Origin: Arthrobacter sp. SLBN-100 | Lineage (GTDB): Bacteria; Actinomycetota; Actinomycetes; Actinomycetales; Micrococcaceae | NCBI RefSeq assembly: GCF_006715305.1 | Contig: NZ_VFMY01000001.1 | Location: 4,154,001-4,218,000, forward strand | Direction of reading: 5' to 3' | DNA: 64,000 bases | Shown: positions 25,364-33,950 of the stretch, piece by piece | How the letters are laid out: every line of letters begins with the position of its first letter | How positions within the stretch are numbered: the stretch's first letter is position 1 | Translations under genes and position numbers: made by a program | Notes under the pieces: model-generated | What the model was told of the DNA's origin: nothing | Databases searched by the model: none | Seen by the model: only the letters and a program-made list of their open reading frames with translations

Positions 25364-26029
25364 ATGCGGCAAACAGACAGGTGGCGCCGGGTGGCGGCGA
25401 CAGTGCTGCCGGCAGCAGTACCTGCAGCGATGCTCCCGGTTTTCACCTACAGCGTGCGAAGGTTCGGGCAGCGGCGCGGCTACCAGGCAGGATTCGCCGT
25501 CTATTGGGCACTCTGCTGGAGCCTGGCCACTGCAGTTGCCGGCCGCCGTCGGCTCGCCGAACTGTGGAAGTCAGCCGGCAGCCCCTCGCCGGGGTCCAAG
25601 GTGCTGCTGTGGAGTGTCCTGCTCATCCCGCCGGCCGGCGCCGTCGCCACCGAACTGATCCCGAATGCCAGGAAGGCCGGACTGCCGGCGGCGCTGGCCG
25701 CCGTCGGCATCGGGGTCACCAACGCCCTCGCCGAGGAGGCGCTGTGGCGGGGTGTGCCCCTGGCGGTCTTCCCTGGCCGGAAGGTCCGTGGCTGGCTCTG
25801 GCCCTCCCTGTGTTTCACCGTGTGGCATCTGGTCCCGCTGTCCGTGCGTCCCCATCCGCGCGGACGCTGGCCGGTGCTGCTCGGCGCGGGCCTGATCGGC
25901 CTCGGCTACGGATGGTCGGCCCAAGGCAGCGGCTCGCTCCTGGCAGTGTCCATTGCCCACGCCGCCACGGATTCCTGCGGCGTCCGCGTCGCCCGGGATG
26001 TCTGGCTTCCTGCACCGGAGCCCACCTGA
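25364..26029 (+). CDS. CPBP-family intramembrane protease
   Basis: A 221-residue membrane protein of the CAAX-protease/bacteriocin-processing (CPBP, Abi) family. The three active-site motifs are seen: NALAEEALWRGV (EExxxR), CFTVWHL (FxxxH) and SIAHAATD. Four to six hydrophobic helices surround them. In other bacteria such proteins process peptides or act in bacteriocin immunity; the target here is not evident. The ATG at 25364 is preferred over earlier starts because GAAGGGCAC precedes it and the upstream part is not family-like. Confidence 0.82.
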   Translation: MRQTDRWRRVAATVLPAAVPAAMLPVFTYSVRRFGQRRGYQAGFAVYWALCWSLATAVAGRRRLAELWKSAGSPSPGSKVLLWSVLLIPPAGAVATELIPNARKAGLPAALAAVGIGVTNALAEEALWRGVPLAVFPGRKVRGWLWPSLCFTVWHLVPLSVRPHPRGRWPVLLGAGLIGLGYGWSAQGSGSLLAVSIAHAATDSCGVRVARDVWLPAPEPT

Positions 26030-26192
26030 CAGGTCCTGCCGAGGCGGACGCGCCGCATCCGTTGCCGGTGGATGAGCCTGCCAAATTCCCTGGCGGCGGG
26101 GGCTTTGTGCCCTACTTCGGGTACCGGCCCCGGCCTAGCCTGAGATAAGCAGGGTGGCGCACGGCCGCCTGCCGGATCCCGGGAGGCACAGG

Positions 26193-26903
26193 GTGAAATC
26201 GGCAAACGCAAGCATCATCGCAGGCACCGTCCTCATTGCGTCGGGTGTGCTGTTGCTGCTGGACCGGCTCGGCGTGATGGACACCGTATCCGTTGTGGCG
26301 CCGCTGATCTTCGCGGCGGTGGGGGTCTTGTTCCTGTCCCTGTTCGCCCGCCGCCGGGAGAACTGGTGGGCGGCAATCCCCGGCTCGGTGTTCCTGGGCC
26401 TGGCCGCGGTGGTCACCACCACGCAACTTACGCAGGGTGAATGGGGTGCCGCGTTCCTGTTCGTCTTCATGGGTGCCGGATTTGCCGCCACCTACCTCCG
26501 CGAAGAGGCCAACTGGTGGGCCCTGATCCCCTCTGGGGTGATGTTCACGCTGGCACTTATCGTGGCCCTCCCGCGCGAGCTCCAGGGCATGCCCGTTGCG
26601 GCGATCCTGTTCCTGGGCCTGGCGGCCACCTTCGGCGTGATTGCCTTTGTCCCGATCCGGGCCTCCGGTCACGGGGGCACTTCCGTTCACGCCGGGCGGA
26701 TGACGTGGCCGCTGATTCCGGCCGCCGTTCTTGCTGTGCTGGGAGTGATCTTCGCGCTCCAGGCCACGGCGCTGCTCATATCCCTGGAGTTGGTGGTCCC
26801 GGCCGTCATGATCCTGGCGGGGATCACCCTGATGGTTTACGCCTACCTTACCCACCGCGACGGACGGCGCAAGACGCACAGCCCTGGCCCCACCGTTGGC
26901 TAA
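26193..26903 (+). CDS. polytopic membrane protein, LiaF/LiaI-like TM repeats
   Basis: A 236-residue protein with about eight membrane segments in four pairs. The N-terminal pair, GTVLIASGVLLLLDRLGVMD, resembles the LiaI/LiaF membrane domain, but no cytoplasmic LiaF domain follows. Repeated NWWA-IP motifs (ENWWAAIPG and ANWWALIPS) show that the first half arose by internal duplication. The GTG start has GGGAGG six bases upstream. The function is unknown. Confidence 0.68.
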   Translation: MKSANASIIAGTVLIASGVLLLLDRLGVMDTVSVVAPLIFAAVGVLFLSLFARRRENWWAAIPGSVFLGLAAVVTTTQLTQGEWGAAFLFVFMGAGFAATYLREEANWWALIPSGVMFTLALIVALPRELQGMPVAAILFLGLAATFGVIAFVPIRASGHGGTSVHAGRMTWPLIPAAVLAVLGVIFALQATALLISLELVVPAVMILAGITLMVYAYLTHRDGRRKTHSPGPTVG

Positions 26904-26980
26904 GGCTACCCGGCCCGGCCAGGCCCGGGCCGCCACGTGTTACCCAACAAGCCTGCAGTGTTTGTTGCCGAAAACGTCCG

Positions 26981-27016
26981 TGGCCCCGGCAACAGCCGGA
27001 GCTGCGGCCGGGGCCA
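26981..27016. terminator. GC-rich hairpin after the membrane protein gene
   Basis: TGGCCCCGG and CCGGGGCCA are a perfect inverted repeat separated by 18 bases that contain a smaller GCCGG/CCGGC pair. It lies between two converging genes and could act as a factor-assisted terminator. No T-run follows on either side, so it is weak evidence. Confidence 0.4.
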
Positions 27017-27067
27017 TGGACCTGTATTGATGCGGGTCTGCGCGGGGTCTGCCGCCTGGCGAGTGGC

Positions 27068-27517
27068 TTAGGCGCGTGCCTTGTGGCCCTTGGTGAGGAC
27101 CAGGGCCAGGGCCACCATCCCGACGCCGAGCAGCAGGTGCAGGATATTGTCGAAGCTGTTCAGCGGCACGAAATTTCCGTCGGAATCCTGGGGGATGACC
27201 AGGCCGTAGACGAAGAGCACCAGGTAGATGATGCCGCCGTAGAGCAGGTAGGAACGGGCGCCGGTGGCGGTCCTTGCGAAGGCAATGCCGGCTGCCCCGA
27301 ACAGCAGGTGGACGATGTTATGCAGGACCGAGACCTGGAAGAGGCCCAGCAGCAGGGCCTCGGAGTCGTGGCCGGCGAAGGCCAGCTGGTCGTAGTTGCT
27401 GGTGATGCCCGGAACGAAGCCCAGGACGCCGACCAGCAGGAACACGGCGCCGACAGCCATCGATGCCTTCTGGACGTTGGTGCGGGCCGCCGTGCCCGTG
27501 CCGGTGTGAGTTGCCAT
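27068..27517 (-). CDS. DUF4383 membrane protein
   Basis: A 149-residue protein with four membrane helices. The conserved DUF4383 features are LLVGVLGFVPG, FQVSVLHNIVHLLFGAAG (seen as HNIVHLLFGAAG) and NSFDNILHLLLGVGM. The paired HN-VH and DN-LH motifs in helices 2 and 4 look like possible metal or heme ligands, but the role is unproven. The start has GGAGATCACC directly upstream. Actinobacteria often carry several such genes. Confidence 0.82.
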   Translation of the reverse strand: MATHTGTGTAARTNVQKASMAVGAVFLLVGVLGFVPGITSNYDQLAFAGHDSEALLLGLFQVSVLHNIVHLLFGAAGIAFARTATGARSYLLYGGIIYLVLFVYGLVIPQDSDGNFVPLNSFDNILHLLLGVGMVALALVLTKGHKARA

Positions 27518-27756
27518 GGTGATCTCCTGAATGCGATATACGGGATTTATGGAAGAGCAGGCCTTTACCTGCTAACCCAAAGGGTTATGCCAGCTATTCG
27601 GGCCCTACCGCGTTTCGGATGGCTCGGTTGGGAAAAGTTTTTTGAACTCTTTCGGTGCCGGCCGCACTAAATGGCGCGTGCCGGCGGGTTTCGCTCCCCA
27701 CCCGCACCCTAACCGCGCAAGCTCGGCCAGGGAACCCTGCGGGCGTGGGCCCAGGC

Positions 27757-28257
27757 TCAACCACTGAGTTCGAGCGTGAACACCCACAGCAGCACGTCCC
27801 CGCCCGGGACGTACCAGTCCCGCTCGGGGACGCGGCGGAAGCCGAGCGACTCATAAAGGCCATGGGCGCGTTTCATAAATGTGGCGCTGGTGATGCTGAT
27901 TGCCTCGATGCCGGGGAGCTGCCGGGCGTGCTCCATCACCTTTCCCACCACCGCCCGTCCCAGCCCGCCGCCCTGGCACGCCGGATCCACGGCCAGCATG
28001 CGGAACTCCAACTCCATGTCCCTGGCGATCTCGCTGTACGGCTGGCCGGCGAACGTCAGCGTCACCGCGGCCACTACTTTCCCGGCCGTTTCCGCCACCC
28101 AAACCTGCGCATGCTCGGCCCGGTGCTCCACATCCTCAAGAACGCCCATGTAAGGGTGGTCCGCTGCGAAGTGCCCGGCGTGCAGGTAGGCTTCGCGGGT
28201 GATGCGGCGGACGTCCGGAAAGTCCGACGGCGTTGCCCGCCTGAACGCAAGGCTCAC
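27757..28257 (-). CDS. GNAT-family N-acetyltransferase
   Basis: A 166-residue acetyltransferase of the GNAT fold. The acetyl-CoA loop is seen as CQGGGLGRAVVGKVM, and the C-terminal part shows AHGLYESLGFRRVPERDWYV. The substrate cannot be predicted. The ATG overlaps the ribokinase stop by four bases, so the two genes are translated together; acetylation may modify a product or act as self-protection in the same pathway, but this is only suggested by position. Confidence 0.82.
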   Translation of the reverse strand: MSLAFRRATPSDFPDVRRITREAYLHAGHFAADHPYMGVLEDVEHRAEHAQVWVAETAGKVVAAVTLTFAGQPYSEIARDMELEFRMLAVDPACQGGGLGRAVVGKVMEHARQLPGIEAISITSATFMKRAHGLYESLGFRRVPERDWYVPGGDVLLWVFTLELSG

Positions 28258-29120
28258 CTCGCGCCCACGGTTGCGGCGGCCCGCTCAACGTAGTTGCCCA
28301 GCGGTGCCAACTGCGGCTGGGAGGAGGGATCGCCCACCGCGTCCCCACCCACGGCATTGGCCACTGCCAGCGCCCGTGCATAGTCCAGTCCCTGCTGCAG
28401 GGCCAGTACCAAGGCGGCGCAGAAGGCATCCCCGGCGCCGATGGTGTTCGCCACCGCCACCGAGGCCGACGGAGCCTCGGCCACTTTCCGCCCGTGCTCA
28501 AACATCGCCGAGCCGTCGCCGCCATACGTCACCGCCACCAGCCTGGCCGACGCGAGCGCCGGGATCAGGGCATACTCGCTCTCGTTCACGATCACCAGGT
28601 CGCAGCGCTCCAGCAGCTCCGCCGGCAGGTCCATGGCGGGCGCCGCGTTCAGGACGAAGTAGCCCTTGGACCGCCGGGCTGCCTCGAGCACCACAGGCAG
28701 GCCCACCTCCAGCTGGCACAGCACCGTCCCGCCCGGGCCGAAGTCCACGCCCTCAAGGGACAGGTGGGAGTTGGCGCCCGGGCACACCACGATCTGGTTC
28801 TCGCCGTCGCGGTCCACCACGATCAGTGCGGTCCCCGTCGATTCCGGCAGGACCGCCACGTCGGCAGTGTCGACGCCGGCACTTGCCAAGGCGTCCAGCA
28901 TCCTCCGCCCCTGGGCGTCGCCGCCCACGGCACCCACCATCCGGGCGCTTCCTCCCAGCCGGGCTGCTGCCGCGGCCTGATTGGCGCCCTTGCCGCCCGG
29001 CTGCTCCGAAAGGACTGCATCGCCGATGGTTTCGCCCGCGGTGGGGAGCCGTTCGGCGGTGGCGATCAGGTCCAGGTTGATACTGCCGACAACGGTGAGG
29101 GCAGGAAGTTGGTTGCTCAT
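28254..29120 (-). CDS. rbsK: ribokinase (PfkB family)
   Basis: A 288-residue sugar kinase. PfkB signatures are PGGKGANQAAAAARLGG near residue 40 and the catalytic DTIGAGDAF-type box, seen here as NTIGAGDAFCAAL, near residue 230. These are typical of ribokinases that phosphorylate D-ribose released from nucleosides. The start MSNQLPALTVVG is preceded by AAGGAATCTC. It is divergent from the MFS gene and near a nucleoside hydrolase gene, which together suggest nucleoside uptake, hydrolysis and ribose phosphorylation. Confidence 0.85.
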   Translation of the reverse strand: MSNQLPALTVVGSINLDLIATAERLPTAGETIGDAVLSEQPGGKGANQAAAAARLGGSARMVGAVGGDAQGRRMLDALASAGVDTADVAVLPESTGTALIVVDRDGENQIVVCPGANSHLSLEGVDFGPGGTVLCQLEVGLPVVLEAARRSKGYFVLNAAPAMDLPAELLERCDLVIVNESEYALIPALASARLVAVTYGGDGSAMFEHGRKVAEAPSASVAVANTIGAGDAFCAALVLALQQGLDYARALAVANAVGGDAVGDPSSQPQLAPLGNYVERAAATVGAR

Positions 29121-29202
29121 GAGATTCCTTAGAGGGGTGGAGCCGGAAGCGGCCGGATTAGGAAATAGTTTACGGCACGGTTGTACTTGTCCGTCATACA
29201 TG

Positions 29203-29215
29203 GTTGTATAACAAC
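29203..29215. promoter_or_regulatory. inverted repeat in the rbsK/MFS divergent promoter
   Basis: GTTGT-ATA-ACAAC is a perfect inverted repeat lying between the ribokinase start (29120) and the MFS start (29262). A partial copy GTTGTACTTGT lies 23 bases upstream. GntR-type regulators bind short palindromes of this kind, and the GntR/UTRA protein at 33125 is a candidate. Confidence 0.5.
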
Positions 29216-29261
29216 TCACATCCCAAGCGCAGGACGGCCTGCAGAAACAAAGGAGTTTGAT

Positions 29262-30701
29262 GTGAACACCCCAACCCCCGCCGCGCCCCCGGCACAAGCC
29301 TCGCCCGCCGGCACCGTCCCTGCCGCCGACGCCGCGAAATTTACCGGCCGCCGCGCGGCCCTGCTGATCAGCACGCTGCTGCTCGGCGTGCTGTCCTTCC
29401 AGCTCAACGCCAGCATGGTTACCCCTGCACTGCCGCAGATCGCCGCAGAGTTCGGCCAGGGTGCGGACAGTGCCGCGCCCGTCCAGTCAATGTTCTTCCT
29501 GGCCGGTGCCATCGCCGGGCCCGTGATCGGCCGGTGGAGCGACTTCATCGGCCGCCGCGCCGCGCTGCTCCTGGTCCTCGGCATCATGGCAGCCGGAACC
29601 ATCCTCTGCATTACAGCCCCTACGCTGCCGCTGCTCGTCACCGGCAGGTTCCTGCAGGGCGTCTCCAGCGCCGTCTTCGCGCTCGCCTACATTGTGCTCA
29701 GCGAGAACCTCCAGGCCAAGGTCTTCGGCACGTCCGTGGGCATCATCGCCGCCATCAACGGCGGGATCGGCGGCGTTGACGGCTACGTGGGCGGGCTGAT
29801 GGCCGAAACGCTCGGCTTCCGGTCCATCTTCGTCGTCGTCCTGGTCCTCACCGCCATTGCGGCCACGTGCATCATCCGCATGGTACCGAAGGGCCGTCCG
29901 CACGGCGTCGGCGGCGCCATGGACTGGTGGGGCGCCGGATCCCTCTCGCTCTTCCTGGTGTTCATCACCTACTTCGTCTCCGACGGTTCGGCAGTCGGCT
30001 GGACCGCGCCCTCCACCCTCGCCCTGCTGGCCGGCACGGTGGCGTCCTTCGCCGCCTTCTGGATGATCGAGAAACGCCGCAGCCACCCGCTGATCGCCGT
30101 CCACCACCTGCGTTCCCGCCAGGTGTGGCCGGTCATCGCCACCACCGTTTTGACGCTCGCCGGCATCTTCGCGATCATCAACTTCACGGTGGTGCTGCTC
30201 AGCCAGGACCCCGACGGCGGCTTCGGACTGAGCGCGTCCGTCTCGGCGCTGCTGTTCCTCACCCCGGCAGCACTCATCGGCGTCTTCGCCGCCCCGCTGG
30301 CCGGCTGGCTGGCGGACCGCCGCGGCTGGATCAAGACCCTCCGGTTTGGCACAGGACTCAGCCTGGCCTGCGCCATCGTTGCCGCCACCTTCTCCGACAA
30401 CCAGGCCGCAGTGCTGATCGCCGTCGCGGCCCTGGGCATCTTCTACAACGGCTTCTTCCTCACCGCCATCAACGGACTCTCGGTGCTCCTCTCACCCAAG
30501 GAGGCCCCGGCCGCCCTGCCCGGCATCAACGGTGCCTCCTTCGGCATCGGGGCGAGCCTCGGCGTCGTCCTCGTGGCACCGTTCGCCGCGCAGGCCACGG
30601 CAGCCGGGTACGCAACAGCCCTCTGGATCTCGGTAGCCATCACCGCCGCCGCGTTCATCGTCAGCCTCTTCGTCGCCGCCCCCAAGGGCCAGACCGTCTA
30701 A
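29262..30701 (+). CDS. MFS transporter, probable nucleoside importer
   Basis: A 479-residue transporter with about 14 membrane helices, DHA2-like. The MFS motif A is seen as GRWSDFIGRRAALL after helix 2, and a second cytoplasmic motif GWLADRRGWIKTLRFG in the second half. The GTG start has AAAGGAG six bases before it. It lies with a nucleoside hydrolase and ribokinase, so nucleoside import is a reasonable inference. Drug efflux is the more usual role of this subfamily and cannot be ruled out. Confidence 0.75.
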   Translation: MNTPTPAAPPAQASPAGTVPAADAAKFTGRRAALLISTLLLGVLSFQLNASMVTPALPQIAAEFGQGADSAAPVQSMFFLAGAIAGPVIGRWSDFIGRRAALLLVLGIMAAGTILCITAPTLPLLVTGRFLQGVSSAVFALAYIVLSENLQAKVFGTSVGIIAAINGGIGGVDGYVGGLMAETLGFRSIFVVVLVLTAIAATCIIRMVPKGRPHGVGGAMDWWGAGSLSLFLVFITYFVSDGSAVGWTAPSTLALLAGTVASFAAFWMIEKRRSHPLIAVHHLRSRQVWPVIATTVLTLAGIFAIINFTVVLLSQDPDGGFGLSASVSALLFLTPAALIGVFAAPLAGWLADRRGWIKTLRFGTGLSLACAIVAATFSDNQAAVLIAVAALGIFYNGFFLTAINGLSVLLSPKEAPAALPGINGASFGIGASLGVVLVAPFAAQATAAGYATALWISVAITAAAFIVSLFVAAPKGQTV

Positions 30702-30730
30702 CCCGCTTCAACCGAAAGAGAACCACCGCC

Positions 30731-31714
30731 ATGACCGCCACCAACCCGTTCTACCTGGACTGCGACACCGGAATCGACGACGCCCTCGCCCTGGCCTACC
30801 TGCTGGCCGCCCCCACCGCCGAGGTAATGGGCATCGGGACCGTCAGCGGCAACGTCAGTGCCGCCGTCGGCGCCCGCAACACCCTGGACCTGCTCCAGCT
30901 CGCCGGCCACGCCCACATCCCCGTGGCCCTCGGCGCCCATGACCCGCTCGCCGGTTCCTTCGCCGGAGGGGCGCCGTGGGTGCATGGCGAAAACGGAATC
31001 GGCGAGGTTGTGCTGGACGCGGCCTCTGCCTCCCTGGTACCGGAAACCGCCGCGGAGATGCTGGTTCGTTTGGCCCACGCCCATGCCGGCGCGCTGAAGG
31101 TGCTCGCCATCGGCCCGCTGACCAACATCGCCGAGGCGCTCCGGCTGGAGCCTTCCTTGCCGTCCCTGGTGGATTCGATCACCATCATGGGCGGAGCCGC
31201 ACTCGCCCCCGGCAACATCTCCCCGGTGGCCGAGGCCAACATCTTCAACGACCCCGAGGCCGCCGCCCTGGTCCTGGCCGCCGGCTGGGAAGTGACCCTG
31301 GTGCCGCTGGACGTGACCATGGCGTCCGTTCTCGAGGAGCCGCACCGGCAGCAGCTGCTGTTGTCTTCGGGTCCGGTGCCGCGGGCGCTGGGGGAGATGC
31401 TCGGCTACTACTTCCGGTTCTACGAGGACATCTACGGCCGGCCGTGCTCCGCCATGCACGATCCACTGGCGGCCGCGCTCGCTGTTGGTGCTGTCAAGGC
31501 GGCCGTCGCACCGGTGGTGCGCGCCGCCGTCGACACCTCCTCCGGGCCCGGCCGCGGGCAAACCGTGTGCGACATGCGCGGGCTGTATGCGGGCTACCCT
31601 CAGCAGTCCGGAGCGCGGTGCCGCGTGGTGCTGTCGCTGGAGGAGGACTTCGCCCCGCATCTGGTGGAGACGCTGCTGACGCTGCAACCGGTGGTTGAGC
31701 CTGTTGGTGGTTGA
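30731..31714 (+). CDS. inosine-uridine-type nucleoside hydrolase
   Basis: A 327-residue hydrolase that splits ribonucleosides into base and ribose. The calcium-binding DCDTGIDDALAL cluster opens the protein, and the second part of the site is seen as TIMGGAA, NIFNDPEAA and MHDPLAAA. It follows the MFS gene by 29 bases in the same direction. The C-terminal residues VVEPVGG and the stop codon come from a dispersed repeat, so the natural end may have been slightly different. The ribose would go to the ribokinase nearby. Confidence 0.87.
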   Translation: MTATNPFYLDCDTGIDDALALAYLLAAPTAEVMGIGTVSGNVSAAVGARNTLDLLQLAGHAHIPVALGAHDPLAGSFAGGAPWVHGENGIGEVVLDAASASLVPETAAEMLVRLAHAHAGALKVLAIGPLTNIAEALRLEPSLPSLVDSITIMGGAALAPGNISPVAEANIFNDPEAAALVLAAGWEVTLVPLDVTMASVLEEPHRQQLLLSSGPVPRALGEMLGYYFRFYEDIYGRPCSAMHDPLAAALAVGAVKAAVAPVVRAAVDTSSGPGRGQTVCDMRGLYAGYPQQSGARCRVVLSLEEDFAPHLVETLLTLQPVVEPVGG

Positions 31715-31772
31715 GCCTGCCGAAACCAGCTGAGCCGGTGGTTGGGCCTGCCGAAACCAGCTGAGCCTGTGG
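31687..31772. repeat. three copies of the GGTTGAGCC/CCGAAACC repeat
   Basis: Direct copies start at about 31688, 31705 and 31736, the second and third carrying GGTTGAGCCTGCCGAAACC or a near variant. The first overlaps the end of the nucleoside hydrolase gene and gives its stop codon. Confidence 0.75.
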
Positions 31773-31787
31773 AATGTGCCGGAGGTT

Positions 31788-31804
31788 TAGGGGCTTTGCC
31801 CCTA
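31788..31804. promoter_or_regulatory. palindrome upstream of the first subtilase gene
   Basis: TAGGGGC-TTT-GCCCCTA is perfect and ends 35 bases before the start of the protease gene. A related element lies at almost the same distance before the second protease gene. The pattern resembles the GGGAC-N-GTCCC box of DevR/DosR-type regulators, but the match is only partial. It probably marks shared control. Confidence 0.55.
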
Positions 31805-31839
31805 TCCAGTGCTTGCAGGATGGCGGAACAATTGCCCGC

Positions 31840-33108
31840 ATGAGAAAACTCTTCATCGCCGGTCTCACGGCGGCAATTATGGGGTTCGGCACCATTACTT
31901 TCGCAGGCCAGGGGAGTGCCGCACCTGATCCGTCCCATGTCGCCGGGCAGATCATGGTGAAGTTCCGGGACAACGGAGCCGCGGCGGGCGTCCTGCGCCA
32001 GCACGGGCTGACTGATGGCCCAGGGATCGGGGACACGGGAGCACACCTCGTTAAAGTTCCGGCCGGCAAGGAACTCCAGCTTGCGGACGCGCTGGGCAGG
32101 AACCCGGCAGTGGACTACGCCGAACCCGACAATGTGGTTACTGCCGCCACCTCTGACGAGTATTTCCCTCGCCAGTACGCGCTGCAAAATACGGGCCAGG
32201 CTATTAATAACACCGTCAATAAGCTCGTCATGGCTGCGGGTAAACCTGACGCGGATGTGGACGCCGTCGAAGCGTGGAACGTCCCCACGGTTAGCGGCAC
32301 CGTAGTTGCCGTACTCGATTCCGGTGTGGCAAGTGACAACCCTGACATCAACCCGAATGTTGTACTTCGGGGGAACTTCAGCAGTTCGGCAACAAAGACC
32401 GGGGACGTGGTCGCCAATGACTACTACGGCCACGGCACCCATGTGGCTGGCATCGTTGCCGCGACGGCGAACAATACAAGGGGCGTGGCTGGTACGTGCC
32501 CGGGCTGCACGGTTTTGGCCGGGAAGGTTCTGAACGACAGTGGCGTTGGGTCGAGTTCAGGCCTTGCGGAGGGGATCAACTGGGCCGTCAACAACGGCGC
32601 CAAGGTGATCAACATGAGCCTTGGAGTGCGGGCGTCACGCACCCTCGAAGCCGCCGTGAACAACGCATGGACGAAGGGAGCGGTGCTTGTTGCTGCAGCA
32701 GGCAATGGCGGCAACCAGGCCAAGATCTACCCGGGCGCATACCCTAATGTCATCGCGGTTGGCGCCACCGAGAACACGGATTCCAAGGCATCATTCTCAA
32801 CCTACGGATCCAGCTGGGTGGACGTCGCGGCGCCCGGAGCCAACGTCTACTCAACATTCCCGAACCACGACTTCGTCCTTAGAACGCAGTACAACCGCTC
32901 GCTTGGGTACGACGTCGGCAACGGGACATCGATGTCCTCAGCGATCGTTGCTGCCACTGCTGCGCTTGTCTGGAGCACCGATCTTGATGCAAGCCCGAAG
33001 ACAGTGCGGGAAAGGGTGGAATTTACCTCCGAGAAGAAGTCCGGCCAGGAATCCTACTGGGCGTATGGCCGTGTGAACGCCTGCAAAGCTGTTGGTGGCT
33101 GCAAATAG
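31840..33108 (+). CDS. secreted subtilisin-family serine protease (first copy)
   Basis: A 422-residue S8 protease with a signal peptide ending near TFAGQGSAA. Residues about 35-100 form an I9-like propeptide with GQIMVKFRDNGAAAGVL. The catalytic triad is visible: Asp in VAVLDSGVA, His in YYGHGTHVAGIVA and Ser in GNGTSMSSAI. The oxyanion Asn is in AAAGNGG. Paired Cys residues in TCPGCTV and the C-terminal CKAVGGC may form disulfides. It is closely related to the protease at 34512. There is no strong ribosome site. Confidence 0.88.
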   Translation: MRKLFIAGLTAAIMGFGTITFAGQGSAAPDPSHVAGQIMVKFRDNGAAAGVLRQHGLTDGPGIGDTGAHLVKVPAGKELQLADALGRNPAVDYAEPDNVVTAATSDEYFPRQYALQNTGQAINNTVNKLVMAAGKPDADVDAVEAWNVPTVSGTVVAVLDSGVASDNPDINPNVVLRGNFSSSATKTGDVVANDYYGHGTHVAGIVAATANNTRGVAGTCPGCTVLAGKVLNDSGVGSSSGLAEGINWAVNNGAKVINMSLGVRASRTLEAAVNNAWTKGAVLVAAAGNGGNQAKIYPGAYPNVIAVGATENTDSKASFSTYGSSWVDVAAPGANVYSTFPNHDFVLRTQYNRSLGYDVGNGTSMSSAIVAATAALVWSTDLDASPKTVRERVEFTSEKKSGQESYWAYGRVNACKAVGGCK

Positions 33109-33124
33109 CGCTGGACGCGGCCAG

Positions 33125-33907
33125 TCAGGACTGGAGGGACTGCATTACGGACAGGTGCCCGGCCCGGGCCGCGATCAGGCACTTGGCCAGGTAGAACGGC
33201 TGGTTGCCGTACCGAACGAACTGGGTGAGGACCAGTACGGGGTCGGACGGGCGGAGGTCCAGCAGCTTGGCACGGCTGGGGCCCACCTGGCTGAGGCTGA
33301 TCTGGCACTCGCCCGGGCCTGGCAGCCGGCCCAACTGGTTGTTGAGCGCGGCAAGCAGGCTGGTGCCGCCGTCGTCCTGTATCTCCAAGGGCGCGGCGGG
33401 GCTGCTACCGACGCTGACGGGCTGGGCGGAGACGTTCTCCTGGAGGTGGGCGATGGCCTCGCCGTCCCTGATCAGGACGGATTCCCAGAGCCAGCAGTCG
33501 GTGCCTGGCTCGACGCCGATGCCGGGGGCGACGAACTCGGAGGCGGCCTGCCGGACCACCTGCGTGCGCTTGACTTCGAGCTGCTGGCCGGGACCGGCGA
33601 GGACTTCCTCGAAGGGGCGGATGCGTTCGATGCCGATGCGGGGCAGTGTATCCGAAACGAAGCGTCCGACGCCGCGCCGCGCTCGGATGAGTCCGTCCTC
33701 TTCCAGCAGCATGAGGGCTTCGCGGACCACGGTGCGGCTGACTTTCATGTCCGCGCCGAGCTCCGTTTCAGTGGGGATCATGGAGCCGGGCGTGAGGAAG
33801 CCGTTGCGGATGGCCTCAGCAATCCGGGAGTACACCGCGACGCGGAGGGGGGAGCCGGGCTGGGCCACCACCGGCTGGGACAGGAACCGGGCCGCGTCCT
33901 GATGCAC
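33125..33907 (-). CDS. GntR-family regulator with UTRA domain
   Basis: A 260-residue repressor. The winged helix at about 20-90 shows VYSRIAEAIRNGFLTPGSMI, MKVSRTVVREALMLLEEDG and RRGVGRFV. The rest is a UTRA sensor domain with FEEVLAGPGQQL and VLTQFVRYGNQPFYLAK. UTRA domains bind small molecules such as histidine derivatives, sugars or amino acid phosphates. It lies after the nucleoside genes but on the other strand, with a protease gene in between. It may control the nucleoside cluster through the palindrome at 29203. Confidence 0.83.
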   Translation of the reverse strand: MHQDAARFLSQPVVAQPGSPLRVAVYSRIAEAIRNGFLTPGSMIPTETELGADMKVSRTVVREALMLLEEDGLIRARRGVGRFVSDTLPRIGIERIRPFEEVLAGPGQQLEVKRTQVVRQAASEFVAPGIGVEPGTDCWLWESVLIRDGEAIAHLQENVSAQPVSVGSSPAAPLEIQDDGGTSLLAALNNQLGRLPGPGECQISLSQVGPSRAKLLDLRPSDPVLVLTQFVRYGNQPFYLAKCLIAARAGHLSVMQSLQS

Positions 33908-33950
33908 GTTATGCCTCGCTTTAGTCTGGGGATTCCCAGCCTAACAAGTG

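Noticed and set aside
23641-25446. A 601-residue minus-strand open frame
   Set aside because: It covers the SDR, GerMN and small membrane protein genes in antisense. It has no ribosome site and an Arg/Gly-rich low-complexity translation.
27555-27587. Two small palindromes (AGCAGG/CCTGCT and TAACCC/GGGTTA) upstream of the DUF4383 gene
   Set aside because: They may be control sites, but the arms are short, there is no second copy elsewhere, and no regulator is nearby, so they are not listed as a feature.
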